Notes under the pieces: model-generated | What the model saw: the letters and a program-made list of their open reading frames with translations, nothing else | Told to the model about the DNA's origin: nothing | Database searches by the model: none | Translations under genes and position numbers: made by a program | Origin: Candidatus Saccharimonadota bacterium | GTDB lineage: Bacteria; Patescibacteriota; Saccharimonadia; Saccharimonadales; Saccharimonadaceae | Assembly (NCBI GenBank): GCA_027492465.1 | Contig: JAPUET010000028.1 | Coordinates: forward strand, 1-46,984 | Direction of reading: 5' to 3' | Length of the DNA stretch: 46,984 nucleotides | Part shown: in pieces, positions 1 through 7,971 of the stretch | Numbering within the stretch: the stretch's first letter is position 1 | Layout: each line of letters starts with the position of its first letter

Positions 1-519
1 CAAGGTGCAACTGGTCCGCAAGGTGCTACGGGGCCGGCGGGGGCGACGACGATAGCGGGGATTTCAGGGTTGCAAGGGGTTTTGGATGGGAAAGTGACGA
101 CCAGTGTTACGATGTCAACCATTCCGTCGAGCTCACAATTTAGTCGTAATATTACCTATACTCTGGCCACTGATAATCCCGATATTGCTCAAATCGCCAT
201 CAACGGCATCGTCAAGTACTGGCACAATGAGTGGGGTGCAATTCGTGGAACTTCGCCTTACAACTGGGGCGATGCGTTGGTGCGAGCAGTTCGCAGTAAT
301 GGCGATGGCATTACTGGAGGTCAGGCCTTCCAGCTCAACGACCGCCGTACTGGGGCTCCTGCGCCGGTGATGTGGGGTGTCAACTGGACTGACGGCCGCA
401 TGATACAGGGCGGCCAGCAGGTTGGAGCGGTATTCGTCCTGAATGCCAATCAGAGTGCCTCAGATATTCCTGCTACACTACCGGCAGGGACTCTGATAGT
501 CCGAAAGAGGACTTCGTAA
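1..519 (+). CDS. Collagen-like protein, 3' part (5' end outside window)
   Basis: The frame is open from base 1, so the gene starts upstream of the window. The first ~15 codons are Gly-X-Y triplets ([17 protein letters not shown]), followed by a ~150-residue C-terminal domain with no family I recognise. That domain ends in LPAGTLIVRKRTS, which resembles the LPAGSTIRV segment near the end of the collagen-like protein at 38097-39065, so the two are probably related. The stop codon overlaps the next ATG by one base (TAATG), which implies translational coupling in an operon with the two genes downstream. By analogy with the second copy it is likely a fibrous stalk or adhesin-like element presenting the enzymes encoded next to it; that role is inferred. 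No signal peptide can be judged because the N terminus is missing. Confidence 0.75.
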   Translation, partial: QGATGPQGATGPAGATTIAGISGLQGVLDGKVTTSVTMSTIPSSSQFSRNITYTLATDNPDIAQIAINGIVKYWHNEWGAIRGTSPYNWGDALVRAVRSNGDGITGGQAFQLNDRRTGAPAPVMWGVNWTDGRMIQGGQQVGAVFVLNANQSASDIPATLPAGTLIVRKRTS

Positions 520-1457
520 TGGCGACTGTTTTAGAATGGAGTTCTGGCACCCTGGCTGCGACGGGTGCCGTCGTTACTGGTACGGTGAATGTTGTATCCG
601 ACACTGGGTTTGACCGGGCTGTTATGCCTCAGAGCAGTGTCGGTGACAACTTTGGCTGGGGAAGTCTTAGCCTATCTCGGTTTACGATGCGCGCGTACAT
701 CACAATGCCTTCGGCGTGGGCCTCAACTTCGGCAACTTTGCTTTGCTCTCAGGTAGCGGGTGGCACGCAAAATTCGCGTATGAACATAGCGGGGACGGGC
801 GCACCCGGCCAGGTTCGTTTGATAGCCAATAATAATGTGCAGGTTGCCCAGTCGGCTACAGGCTTTCTGAGTTTTTCGACCGTTGTACGCTGGGAGATGC
901 AGGTCGATACGACAAACAGTACTATCCGGGCGGCGGTGTTCCCGCTTGGTTCTGACGTAGCGAGTTGGGACTCAGGACTTATCAATAACGACGTGGGTGG
1001 CACGACAACTACACTAAAGTTTGGAAAAGGTGTCGGTACGATACCGTCGCTTCCCGAGATTAGTATTTCTCGTGTTAAGGCTGTCGATACGGTAGGGACT
1101 TGGATTGGCCGTCATGCTACCGATATATTGAGCGGTGGAGGTAGCGGTCAAGATAGCTCAATCGCTCTGTGGAATGCTGCTGTTGCACAGAGTAGTGCTC
1201 TTTTGGGGGTGTGGAATGGGAGCGCACTCGACCTCATCGAGACCGGTTCAGAAATATGGGTGTGGCACTATGATTGGGCAACCAGTCAATGGACGACACC
1301 ACCAGCAACGCGACCGTGGGCTGAGGTGACTCGGGTGCTCGCGTCCGGCCCAACCGAGCCGTCGGCTGGATTGCGACCAGCCTGGATGGGCAGTGATGCT
1401 GATGAATGGGCAGCCGGAAAAGCCATCGTACACTATATAGCCGCAGGTTCGCCATGA
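519..1457 (+). CDS. Concanavalin/LamG-like beta-sandwich protein
   Basis: A 312-residue protein starting at the ATG that overlaps the preceding stop. It is rich in Ser, Thr, Gly and aromatic residues and alternates short beta-strand patterns. Residues ~1-205 resemble each of the two repeats of the protein at 40070-41392: both start with a W-[DS]-SGTL pattern, then MRAYITMPSAWAS or a close equivalent, then GTGAPGQVRL, then FPLGSD..WDSG, and end in WIGR. This is typical of LamG/concanavalin-like sandwiches, which often bind carbohydrate. The C-terminal ~100 residues are Trp-rich (WVWHYDWATSQW) and unassigned. There is no signal peptide. It overlaps the next gene by four bases (ATGA). Ligand binding is inferred from fold-like patterns only. 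Confidence 0.7.
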   Translation: MATVLEWSSGTLAATGAVVTGTVNVVSDTGFDRAVMPQSSVGDNFGWGSLSLSRFTMRAYITMPSAWASTSATLLCSQVAGGTQNSRMNIAGTGAPGQVRLIANNNVQVAQSATGFLSFSTVVRWEMQVDTTNSTIRAAVFPLGSDVASWDSGLINNDVGGTTTTLKFGKGVGTIPSLPEISISRVKAVDTVGTWIGRHATDILSGGGSGQDSSIALWNAAVAQSSALLGVWNGSALDLIETGSEIWVWHYDWATSQWTTPPATRPWAEVTRVLASGPTEPSAGLRPAWMGSDADEWAAGKAIVHYIAAGSP

Positions 1458-2524
1458 GTCGCTTTGCATCACGCGTGCGCCGTGCGCAACCAGTTAGAAG
1501 GGTTTCCGGTCTCCCTGGTGCAGGGCAGGGCTTTCTTCTTGGTATGTACGTTTCCTCCATCCCTAATCTCCTTGCGCTTGAATCGGACCTCGGCCGTCAG
1601 TTCGATGGTATGATTCGCTATCGCGACAGCAATATGTGGTCCAACTGGCCTGAAAGTAGCGAAGTCCAACTGGCCAATCGCGGTGGGTTGTTCCGTTACG
1701 CCTTTAGTACTCGCGTATTCAACTACAATGCGTATACGCAGCATCCTAGCATGCCGCCGATTGGCTGGGACTACATCAATCCAGCCGATAGTCAGCGCTA
1801 TATTGGATTCAAATACTCACAATACCTGAATGGCTCTATGGACCCGCTGCTAGACAAAATATTCTCCAGCCTCAAGACGGCTGCCGAAACCTATGACACA
1901 ACCTTTCTCTTTGACATGGGAGTCGAGATGGATGACAACCCCTATGTCCTCGAAGGTTTCTCACATGGTGTCATCACCTACAATAACGCCCAGCCGTATA
2001 GCAACCCTACCATGCCCAATCCGCAAGAGTACATCGACTATCATCGTTACATCGTGAACTATGGCAAGACGTTCAATATTCCAAATATTCTCTGGGGTTT
2101 TTGCCCGGCTGGTTGGACGCTGTCGCGCAATGCCACCAGACTCGGTCAGATGTACCCCGGCGACAACTGGGTCGATGTCATTATGTGGGACCCATACAAC
2201 AACTCTGGGAGCAATTGGCGCTCTTTCACGCAGATTGTCAGCCCGATGTACAACGCCATCGATGGCGGTCTGTTCGGCAGCGGTGCCATTAACAAGCCTC
2301 GATTGCTTGGTGAATTCGGCGCTCTGACTGGCGACGCTCGCCGTCCTGCTTGGATAACCTCCATTGCCACCGAAGCCCAGGCCCTGCCAAAACTCCGCGG
2401 TGGCCTCTGGTTCTCTTCGGGTACCTGGGGCGCTATCCATGGTAGTAACGGTACCGCAGATGAGCGCACCGCTCTGCGAGGACTGATGGACCACCCGTAT
2501 TTGAATGTATGGAAGACGGGGTAA
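1454..2524 (+). CDS. GH26-like glycoside hydrolase
   Basis: A 356-residue protein; the ATG at 1454 overlaps the previous stop, which fixes the start better than an upstream in-frame codon. After a basic ~25-residue N terminus the sequence reads as a TIM-barrel glycosidase of the GH26 (beta-mannanase) type: GQGFLLGMYVSS at the first strand, Glu158 in GVEMDDNPY as likely acid/base, YPGDNWVDVIMWDPYN (typical of GH26), and Glu287 in LLGEFGA as likely nucleophile. The family hydrolyses beta-mannans and related glucans by a retaining mechanism. No signal peptide is visible, which is odd for a polysaccharide-degrading enzyme; both neighbours share this. It is the last gene of the coupled operon. Family assignment is by motif and exact substrate is unknown. 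Confidence 0.72.
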   Translation: MSRFASRVRRAQPVRRVSGLPGAGQGFLLGMYVSSIPNLLALESDLGRQFDGMIRYRDSNMWSNWPESSEVQLANRGGLFRYAFSTRVFNYNAYTQHPSMPPIGWDYINPADSQRYIGFKYSQYLNGSMDPLLDKIFSSLKTAAETYDTTFLFDMGVEMDDNPYVLEGFSHGVITYNNAQPYSNPTMPNPQEYIDYHRYIVNYGKTFNIPNILWGFCPAGWTLSRNATRLGQMYPGDNWVDVIMWDPYNNSGSNWRSFTQIVSPMYNAIDGGLFGSGAINKPRLLGEFGALTGDARRPAWITSIATEAQALPKLRGGLWFSSGTWGAIHGSNGTADERTALRGLMDHPYLNVWKTG

Positions 2525-2708
2525 GTAAGTATTGCGAAAGCCTTTATTGACACTAGGTTCTGACCGGCTTTCTACTTGACAACTTCTGGAAGACGAAGAG
2601 GTCTGGTTACTATAGAAGTAGTTACGCCTTAAGCATTGGTCTTAGGGTTTGCAAAATATGGTACGACTACGTCTGGGGCGGGGAATAAAGCCGTTTTGGT
2701 CGTACTGG

Positions 2709-5537
2709 CTAGTACTTGCTGAGGTAGTTTAGACCAATATTGCCGATTCGGACGTCGCCGCCGTTGGGCGACTGCATGCGTAGGCGCAGGGTGATGTAGT
2801 CGCCCGCAGTGTAGGTGCCGGTGCCGAGCGTACAGGCAGAGTTGTTGGTGGTCCAGGCGTTGGTGCTGCCGGGTGTGACAGAGACGAAGTTGCAGCGCAC
2901 GGCACCCGTACTATCGCGTGCCTCGAGAGTGATAGTGCCATTGGTGGTGCTGCTGGTATAAGTGGAGATGGCGAGCGGGTTGCTGCCGTCCCAGCCATCG
3001 AAGTCGTTTGGCAATGGTATTTGTACGACAACATCATAGTTTTGGTTGCTCCCCTGACTAGTAGTCCACTTATAGTAGTTCATTCGGCTCGTTAGGTCGA
3101 CGCTACTGGTCATCGTGCCATTGTTGCTACCGCCACTACCAGCGTCGAGCACGGCGCCAGTGTATTCAGCGGTGAGAGTAATTTTTTTACTATTGCGAGC
3201 AGTACCGGCACGTGTGATACCGTTCGCCGATAGCGTGATGGTATTGCCGCCACTACCAATGATGACCTGCATATTGGCGGTATCGGCGGTCAGGAGCGCG
3301 GTTGACGAAGCATTTTGCACCTGGAAGGCAGTAGCACTGTTGTTGCCGGTAGTTGACTTTATAAGCGCGCGGCCATTGATAGTGGTCAAGACATTGCCGC
3401 TTGTTGTACCCATGGTGATGGCTGTTGCTGTTGCCGTACCAATATTAAGTGTCGTGGCTGTCGTAGTGTCGAGTGTGCCAGCTACCAAGACCGTGTTGTT
3501 GGTGGTGTTAACGGTCAGAGCGCTTGTGCCCGCGGCATTTTGCACCTGGAAGGCGGTAGCACTATTGGTGCTGGTTTGGACGCTGGCGCCACTGCTTGAT
3601 TTGTTAATAAGTTTGCCGTTTTCGTCCACTTGATTGGCATAGATATTGGCGGTACCGAGGTCATGAATGGAGCCGCCACCGAGTGTGTTATCGGCAAAGT
3701 AGTTACCGGTAGAGCCAGCATCTTGGACGTCGATAGCGTAGTTGGTGGTGGTGGCTGATGTGTCAGTAATAACATTCCCAGTAAAAGTATTACCAGTTGA
3801 GGCACTGAAAAGGATGACTGCCTGGTTGGTCGTAGCCCCGCCATTGTTACGGAAGCGATTACCCGACACGGTGTTGTCATTTGCCATCGCGAGCAAAAGT
3901 CCTGCTGTCCCAGTGGTAGTAATCGTATTACCGGTAATTGTATTGTTCGCACTCGTACCGTCTATCGCTAGTCCATATTGTGAATTGGACTCTAAGGTAT
4001 TGCCGGTGATAGTGCTCTGATTAATTGGCGACGCATAAATACCACGCGTTGTATTGCCCTGCAGCAGGTTGTCGCTAATTGTCATGTATGCACCGTTCTT
4101 GATATAGAGACCCATGCTGCTGGCATTCACATGGCTGTCAGATACGATAGTGTTATAGGAATTCTCAAGCATAATGCCGTAGTTGCGTAGTTGGCTCATC
4201 CAAACAGTATTTATTTTCGCGCCTTGTCGTGCTGAGCTACCAAAGCCGCCGCCCATGTTATAGAAATAGATACCATGTTGCGTACCGCTTGAGTTGTTGG
4301 CTTTATTACCGTCGATGCGTAGGTTGGTAACAGTGACACCGGTGCCTGTCGTGGTATCGGTGGCGACGATTGCATTCATATCGGCATTGATGCCGTTTTT
4401 GAGCTTGATGACTGTGCCGCTGCCCGAACCGATAAGCGTGACATTGTTCGGAATTGAAATGCTACCATCGATAATATACGTGCCCTCCATCAGGTAGACA
4501 CTGCCGCCATTACTACCAAGGGCGGTGAGGGCGCTATTGATGGTGGTTTGGGCGCTGGTGGTCGAGGTATTTACATAGTCAGCTCCATCGGCGTTCAAGC
4601 TTGCAGCCGCACCGCTGGTGCCGCCGCTTGCGCTGGTGCCAACTATCTTGCTGGCGGTACTCCGGTCGCTTTGCCATTTGCCATTGGCATAGACCAGTAG
4701 CTGCTTGGTGTCGGTGTCGAAGTACAACATACCTTCAGTTGGGCTGGCTGGGCGGGTATTGGTTGCCCCACCAGCGAGTGTCAGGCTCTTGCCGGCTGCG
4801 ACAGTAACGTCATCGGCCATGGTGATACTGGTCGCATTGGTGCCGCCGATAGTCAATGTACCGGCGGTAGCGGTATCGACTACTGGAGCTTGCAAGGCGG
4901 TGTCGGCCCGACCAGTGCCGGAAATCCAGAAATTGCTACTTGTTTGCTGGGCGGTGTTTTGGTTGTGAATGAGGGCGCTTGCCTCCATGCCGCCAAGCGT
5001 ATTGGCATTTTGTGCCTGCATGGCATAGGGCACTGCGGTTAAGCGCTTCATTGGCAGCATCTCTCCGTCGGCCACGCAACTGCCAGAGCCGAAGGCGGTA
5101 CAGTTACTTGCCGAACCGGCCACGTTCATGCTGAGCCAAAGGGTATCTTGATTCCAGTCGATACTTGAACCGAAGGGGATGACAGAGCCAAGTTCTACGG
5201 CAAAATAGCCGTTCTTCACCTGTACGCCGCTCGTACCGCCGTTATTAACACGCGGCTCTGTCCATTTGAGCGTACCACCGGTGTTGCCGGCGCTTGTGCC
5301 TGGCCCGTCTTGATAAATCTTAAATTCAATATTGTAGTAGCCGTCGGCAACGATGCCTCCCGAGGCATTAAGGAGGCGCCCCTGAAAGCTAATTGTTTGG
5401 TTAACACCTGTGAGGGCATGAGCAGGAACAACAAAGAATAACGTTGTAATAATCGCAACGCATAAGGTAATCAGCCCTGCTGTAAGCAGTGCGAGACGCC
5501 GTTTAAGAATAGTGGGTAGGTGGCACCACACAGTCAT
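2709..5537 (-). CDS. Large secreted parallel beta-helix surface protein
   Basis: A 942-residue protein. Residues ~12-42 form a signal peptide or membrane anchor ending PAHALTG. Residues ~43-180 carry a domain starting NQTISFQGRLLNASG, which I associate with CPR surface proteins. After a Thr/Ala-rich linker comes a domain with VYLMEGTYII and SIPNNVTLIGSG, then a run of right-handed beta-helix (PbH1/NosD-like) repeats at ~360-640, visible as many short N-T-I-T/S-G-N units. Such helices often bind or cleave polysaccharide or form tailspike-like fibres. The C terminus is a beta-sandwich-like region ending in a terminal Tyr. It is transcribed divergently from the F1-like ATPase cluster across a 306-base gap. 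No Shine-Dalgarno is visible before the ATG. A catalytic function cannot be assigned. Confidence 0.75.
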   Translation of the reverse strand: MTVWCHLPTILKRRLALLTAGLITLCVAIITTLFFVVPAHALTGVNQTISFQGRLLNASGGIVADGYYNIEFKIYQDGPGTSAGNTGGTLKWTEPRVNNGGTSGVQVKNGYFAVELGSVIPFGSSIDWNQDTLWLSMNVAGSASNCTAFGSGSCVADGEMLPMKRLTAVPYAMQAQNANTLGGMEASALIHNQNTAQQTSSNFWISGTGRADTALQAPVVDTATAGTLTIGGTNATSITMADDVTVAAGKSLTLAGGATNTRPASPTEGMLYFDTDTKQLLVYANGKWQSDRSTASKIVGTSASGGTSGAAASLNADGADYVNTSTTSAQTTINSALTALGSNGGSVYLMEGTYIIDGSISIPNNVTLIGSGSGTVIKLKNGINADMNAIVATDTTTGTGVTVTNLRIDGNKANNSSGTQHGIYFYNMGGGFGSSARQGAKINTVWMSQLRNYGIMLENSYNTIVSDSHVNASSMGLYIKNGAYMTISDNLLQGNTTRGIYASPINQSTITGNTLESNSQYGLAIDGTSANNTITGNTITTTGTAGLLLAMANDNTVSGNRFRNNGGATTNQAVILFSASTGNTFTGNVITDTSATTTNYAIDVQDAGSTGNYFADNTLGGGSIHDLGTANIYANQVDENGKLINKSSSGASVQTSTNSATAFQVQNAAGTSALTVNTTNNTVLVAGTLDTTTATTLNIGTATATAITMGTTSGNVLTTINGRALIKSTTGNNSATAFQVQNASSTALLTADTANMQVIIGSGGNTITLSANGITRAGTARNSKKITLTAEYTGAVLDAGSGGSNNGTMTSSVDLTSRMNYYKWTTSQGSNQNYDVVVQIPLPNDFDGWDGSNPLAISTYTSSTTNGTITLEARDSTGAVRCNFVSVTPGSTNAWTTNNSACTLGTGTYTAGDYITLRLRMQSPNGGDVRIGNIGLNYLSKY

Positions 5538-5629
5538 TTTTTGATGTTTTTCTTTATTTTTTCTCTGTTACCAGTTCAAAAATATTTATTTCACTTACGA
5601 CGTGTGGTGGGCCATCAAAGCTTGGAGAT

Positions 5630-5638
5630 ATTTTACCA
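5630..5638 (-). promoter_or_regulatory. Extended -10 promoter for the beta-helix gene
   Basis: Read on the minus strand this is TGGTAAAAT, which matches the TGnTAnnnT pattern seen throughout the window. It lies about 92 bases upstream of the ATG at 5537. No convincing -35 element is visible. Confidence 0.4.
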
Positions 5639-5794
5639 TGAGCGTGATTTAAATGACAATGATTTATTGCAAAAAATGCAAGAGCCGTACTACTGAAGGC
5701 GACCGTCAAATTTAAGTCACACATTCTCTAAAAAACAAATAGCAAAAACATCAAATAGTTATTGTGCAAGTTGATGAAAATCACATCGTGGTCA

Positions 5795-5803
5795 TGGTAT
5801 AAT
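5795..5803 (+). promoter_or_regulatory. Extended -10 promoter for the F1-like ATPase cluster
   Basis: TGGTATAAT is a perfect -10 hexamer with an upstream TGn extension, 40 bases before the GTG start at 5844. It is the only strong promoter candidate seen ahead of the whole cluster, which suggests one polycistronic transcript through 12384. The -35 region is weak, as expected for extended -10 promoters. Confidence 0.6.
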
Positions 5804-5843
5804 TATGGAAAGACGCAGCTAAAACCTAAGGGGGTAAAACAAC

Positions 5844-6686
5844 GTGAAAATAATGCGGGGCACGCTTTACGCGGTAATCGTATTGAGTAGCCTACTATTT
5901 TGCGTTTCACCCCTGTATGCTGAAAGTTATGGCGGCGGGAGTGTACAAAGCTATGCGGCCGAAGCGCCGCTTGATGTTGGCACTATTGTGCAGCTTAGCG
6001 CTAAAGACTCTAAAAAAGTGAAAGTAGCAACCCAAACTGAGCTCGCGAATATGTTTGGTGTTGCAGTAGACCGAAACCAGTTACCAATTGCGGTATCGAG
6101 CGAGGGCCTAGAAAACGAAACTTTCGTGGCAGTTTCGGGCACCTACAATGTTCTTGTGAGTACCCAGGCTGGCGATATAAAAACTGGCGATTTTGTCACC
6201 CTGTCGTCGGTTAATGGGGTTGCGATGAAGGCGGGAACTAAAGAGAAAACCGTCTTGGGGCGAGCGAATGGATCGTTTAACGGCAAAGGTGTCACTCTTG
6301 GCCAAGCAACCTTAAAAGATAGTGCGGGAAAAGCGAATCAAACAGTAACACTGGGTTCCATTCCGGTCACCATTGCTATTCAGAACAACCCAAACGAAAT
6401 AAGTACGAAAGTAAATGTACCAGATATTCTTGAAAGAGTTGGTCAGGAAATTGCCCAAAAAGAGGTGAGTCCCATTCGAATTTATATTAGCCTTGCCATC
6501 ACCGGTGTTAGTTTAATTGCGGCGATTGCGGTAGTATATGCCGGAGTTCGTAACGGCGTGATATCCATTGGTCGTAATCCGATGTCAAAAAAATCCATTT
6601 TTCGAGCCTTGCTGGAAGTATTTTTGACTGGCATTCTGATTTTGGTTATCGGTCTATTTGCGGTATATTTACTACTGAAGCTATGA
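5844..6686 (+). CDS. c-subunit-like membrane protein with secreted N-terminal domain
   Basis: A 280-residue protein; GTG start with AAGGGGG eight bases upstream (ATG at 5853 is an alternative). Residues 1-26 are a Sec signal peptide (cleavage near YA|ES). Residues ~40-205 form a beta-rich exported domain. Residues 212-241 and 252-279 are two membrane helices joined by a short loop with Arg-Asn-Pro at 244-246. The hairpin resembles F-type c subunits: AGVRNGVISIGRNP parallels the Gly-rich helix 1 end and the R-Q/N-P polar loop that touches gamma/epsilon. The predicted topology (outside, helix, cytoplasmic loop, helix) also fits. The essential carboxylate, normally 18 residues after the loop Pro, is Ile264 here; the only acid nearby is Glu258. 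It opens the F1-like cluster. The c-like assignment is inference; a generic two-helix surface protein is the alternative. Confidence 0.6.
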   Translation: MKIMRGTLYAVIVLSSLLFCVSPLYAESYGGGSVQSYAAEAPLDVGTIVQLSAKDSKKVKVATQTELANMFGVAVDRNQLPIAVSSEGLENETFVAVSGTYNVLVSTQAGDIKTGDFVTLSSVNGVAMKAGTKEKTVLGRANGSFNGKGVTLGQATLKDSAGKANQTVTLGSIPVTIAIQNNPNEISTKVNVPDILERVGQEIAQKEVSPIRIYISLAITGVSLIAAIAVVYAGVRNGVISIGRNPMSKKSIFRALLEVFLTGILILVIGLFAVYLLLKL

Positions 6687-6709
6687 TGCGAAATGAAGTG
6701 GGTTAAGGG

Positions 6710-7456
6710 ATGGGATTATTTCACAAACAAACGAAACCAAGCGATGACAGCGCCGATATTACTCAAGAAGAGCAGTTTTTGGATGCAAATTTTCGCGAGG
6801 AACTTCGTAACCACGGCCGCTGGTATTTTGAAAAAGTTATCAATGAAAACGGCGTCCTTTTTAAGAAAGATCTTGATACTACTGTTGACGCCATTCACCT
6901 TGAGTTAAAAGATCACATCACTCGTCAGCTTGACGATGCTCTTGTTGCTATGGGTAACGAAATAAAAACCCACATTTCTCAGCAAGTAGAGGCTCAATTT
7001 TCGCAGTACGTAAAAACAATGACCGACGCTCAGCAGACGGCACTCCAAACAATGACCAAAAGTGCCCAAGACCTTGAGGCTCGTCATAAAGAATTGGGTG
7101 AAACATTGACACGTAACGTGACTGCCCAAGAAGGCTTGCTTCATGCTGCTTTCGAAGACAATAAAGCGCAAATTGTTGCTATGAAAGACGCACAGAATAC
7201 CGCGTTGCAATGGCTTAACTACACCGCCCAAGAGATGCAAACACTCCAAAAGCAAATTACCGAATCGCTTGAAAAAAATGTTGCCGCGCAAGAAAAAGCG
7301 ATCGTTGAGAACTTTGAAAACAATATGGCTCAAGTTGTCGAGCATTACCTTTTGGGCGCCCTGAGCGATCAGTATGATCTTAAGGCGCAGGTGCCGGCAA
7401 TTATCAAGCAGCTCGAAGCTAACAAACAGGCGATTATGGACGATATGAAGTTATGA
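6710..7456 (+). CDS. Soluble coiled-coil stalk-like protein with internal duplication
   Basis: A 248-residue, almost entirely helical protein, Gln/Glu/Ala-rich with heptad-like spacing and no membrane segment. It sits where atpF (b subunit) would be, before the delta-like gene, and so probably replaces the peripheral stalk. Residues ~106-156 and ~160-210 are an internal duplication with a 54-residue period: both begin DAQxTALQ and contain NV(T/A)AQE and FE(D/N)NxAQ(I/V)V. The N-terminal ~100 residues contain WYFEKVINENGVLFKKDLD. Unlike a normal b subunit it has no N-terminal anchor, so the stator would need another way to hold the membrane. Its stop codon overlaps the next ATG by four bases. 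Function is inferred from position and coiled-coil character; no named family is recognised. Confidence 0.6.
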   Translation: MGLFHKQTKPSDDSADITQEEQFLDANFREELRNHGRWYFEKVINENGVLFKKDLDTTVDAIHLELKDHITRQLDDALVAMGNEIKTHISQQVEAQFSQYVKTMTDAQQTALQTMTKSAQDLEARHKELGETLTRNVTAQEGLLHAAFEDNKAQIVAMKDAQNTALQWLNYTAQEMQTLQKQITESLEKNVAAQEKAIVENFENNMAQVVEHYLLGALSDQYDLKAQVPAIIKQLEANKQAIMDDMKL

Positions 7457-7971
7457 CCGAGACTGTAGCAAAACAATACAGCGATTTTGTCTTGCCACCC
7501 AGTGTTGTTAGCCGGGTTGATATCTCAAGGCTAGTGACGGAGATTGAGCAAATCGATAGCGTGCTGACGGCTATGCAAGTGCGTGCCGGGGTTGGTATTG
7601 CCCCAGAACAAAATCCTACCCTTTCGCCCTGCTTGAGCGAGTTTCTGGCGCAGAATCAACTCATGCTAAAAACAAGCAAAGAGCGCACAGCGCTGATAGA
7701 GCAGATGCATCGATTAAAAGATACAGTGCCAACAATTCATATGACGTTTGCGAGTACTGCCGACCCGGAGAGTTTAGGTCAGTTAGCGGCATGGTTACGA
7801 GGCGAGGTCCATCCTCAGGCGGTGATTGCTGTTGGCTTGCAGCCCGCCCTTGTTGCCGGCGTGTATTTACGAACCCCAAATCATGTGCATGATTTATCAC
7901 TGCGAGCGGCCGTGAAGAGTGCGCGTGGAGTATTGCGTCAGGAAATGGAGCAGCTTAGTGGCAAACGCTAA
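7453..7971 (+). CDS. F1 ATPase delta-subunit-like protein
   Basis: A 172-residue protein overlapping its upstream neighbour by four bases and the alpha gene by 14. The N-terminal ~90 residues are helical, as in the delta/OSCP N domain. The C-terminal part has the delta signature pattern: IHMTFASTADPESLG, then VIAVGLQPALVAGVYLRTP, then HDLSLRAAV, corresponding to the usual (v/D)pxLiGGvxvrxgdxvxDxSvrxxL. Canonical delta caps the alpha3beta3 head and ties it to the peripheral stalk; here its partner would be the coiled-coil protein just upstream. The two Gly of the usual LIGG are Val-Ala-Gly here, so the protein is divergent. Assignment rests on the C-terminal pattern and the gene order. Confidence 0.68.
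   Translation: MTETVAKQYSDFVLPPSVVSRVDISRLVTEIEQIDSVLTAMQVRAGVGIAPEQNPTLSPCLSEFLAQNQLMLKTSKERTALIEQMHRLKDTVPTIHMTFASTADPESLGQLAAWLRGEVHPQAVIAVGLQPALVAGVYLRTPNHVHDLSLRAAVKSARGVLRQEMEQLSGKR

Larger units (their letters stand above)
5538..5843. other. Divergent intergenic region, AT-rich
   Basis: This 306-base gap separates the beta-helix gene (minus) from the F1-like cluster (plus). It holds an extended -10 element for each direction (5630-5638 minus, 5795-5803 plus) and no credible open frame. The ~85-base leader of the minus gene is AT-rich with no Shine-Dalgarno. The plus leader is short, with a purine-rich AAGGGGG just before the GTG start. Confidence 0.6.

Noticed and set aside
749-1003. 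Minus-strand frame inside the concanavalin-like gene, and many similar antisense frames elsewhere
   Set aside because: They lie opposite clear coding sequence, have no ribosome site and low-complexity translations.
5844-6686. Glu258 as the ion-binding carboxylate
   Set aside because: It is 12 rather than 18 residues after the loop Pro, close to the cytoplasmic end of the helix, so it cannot sit in the mid-membrane site of a canonical c-ring. Noted as possible only if the helix register is shifted.
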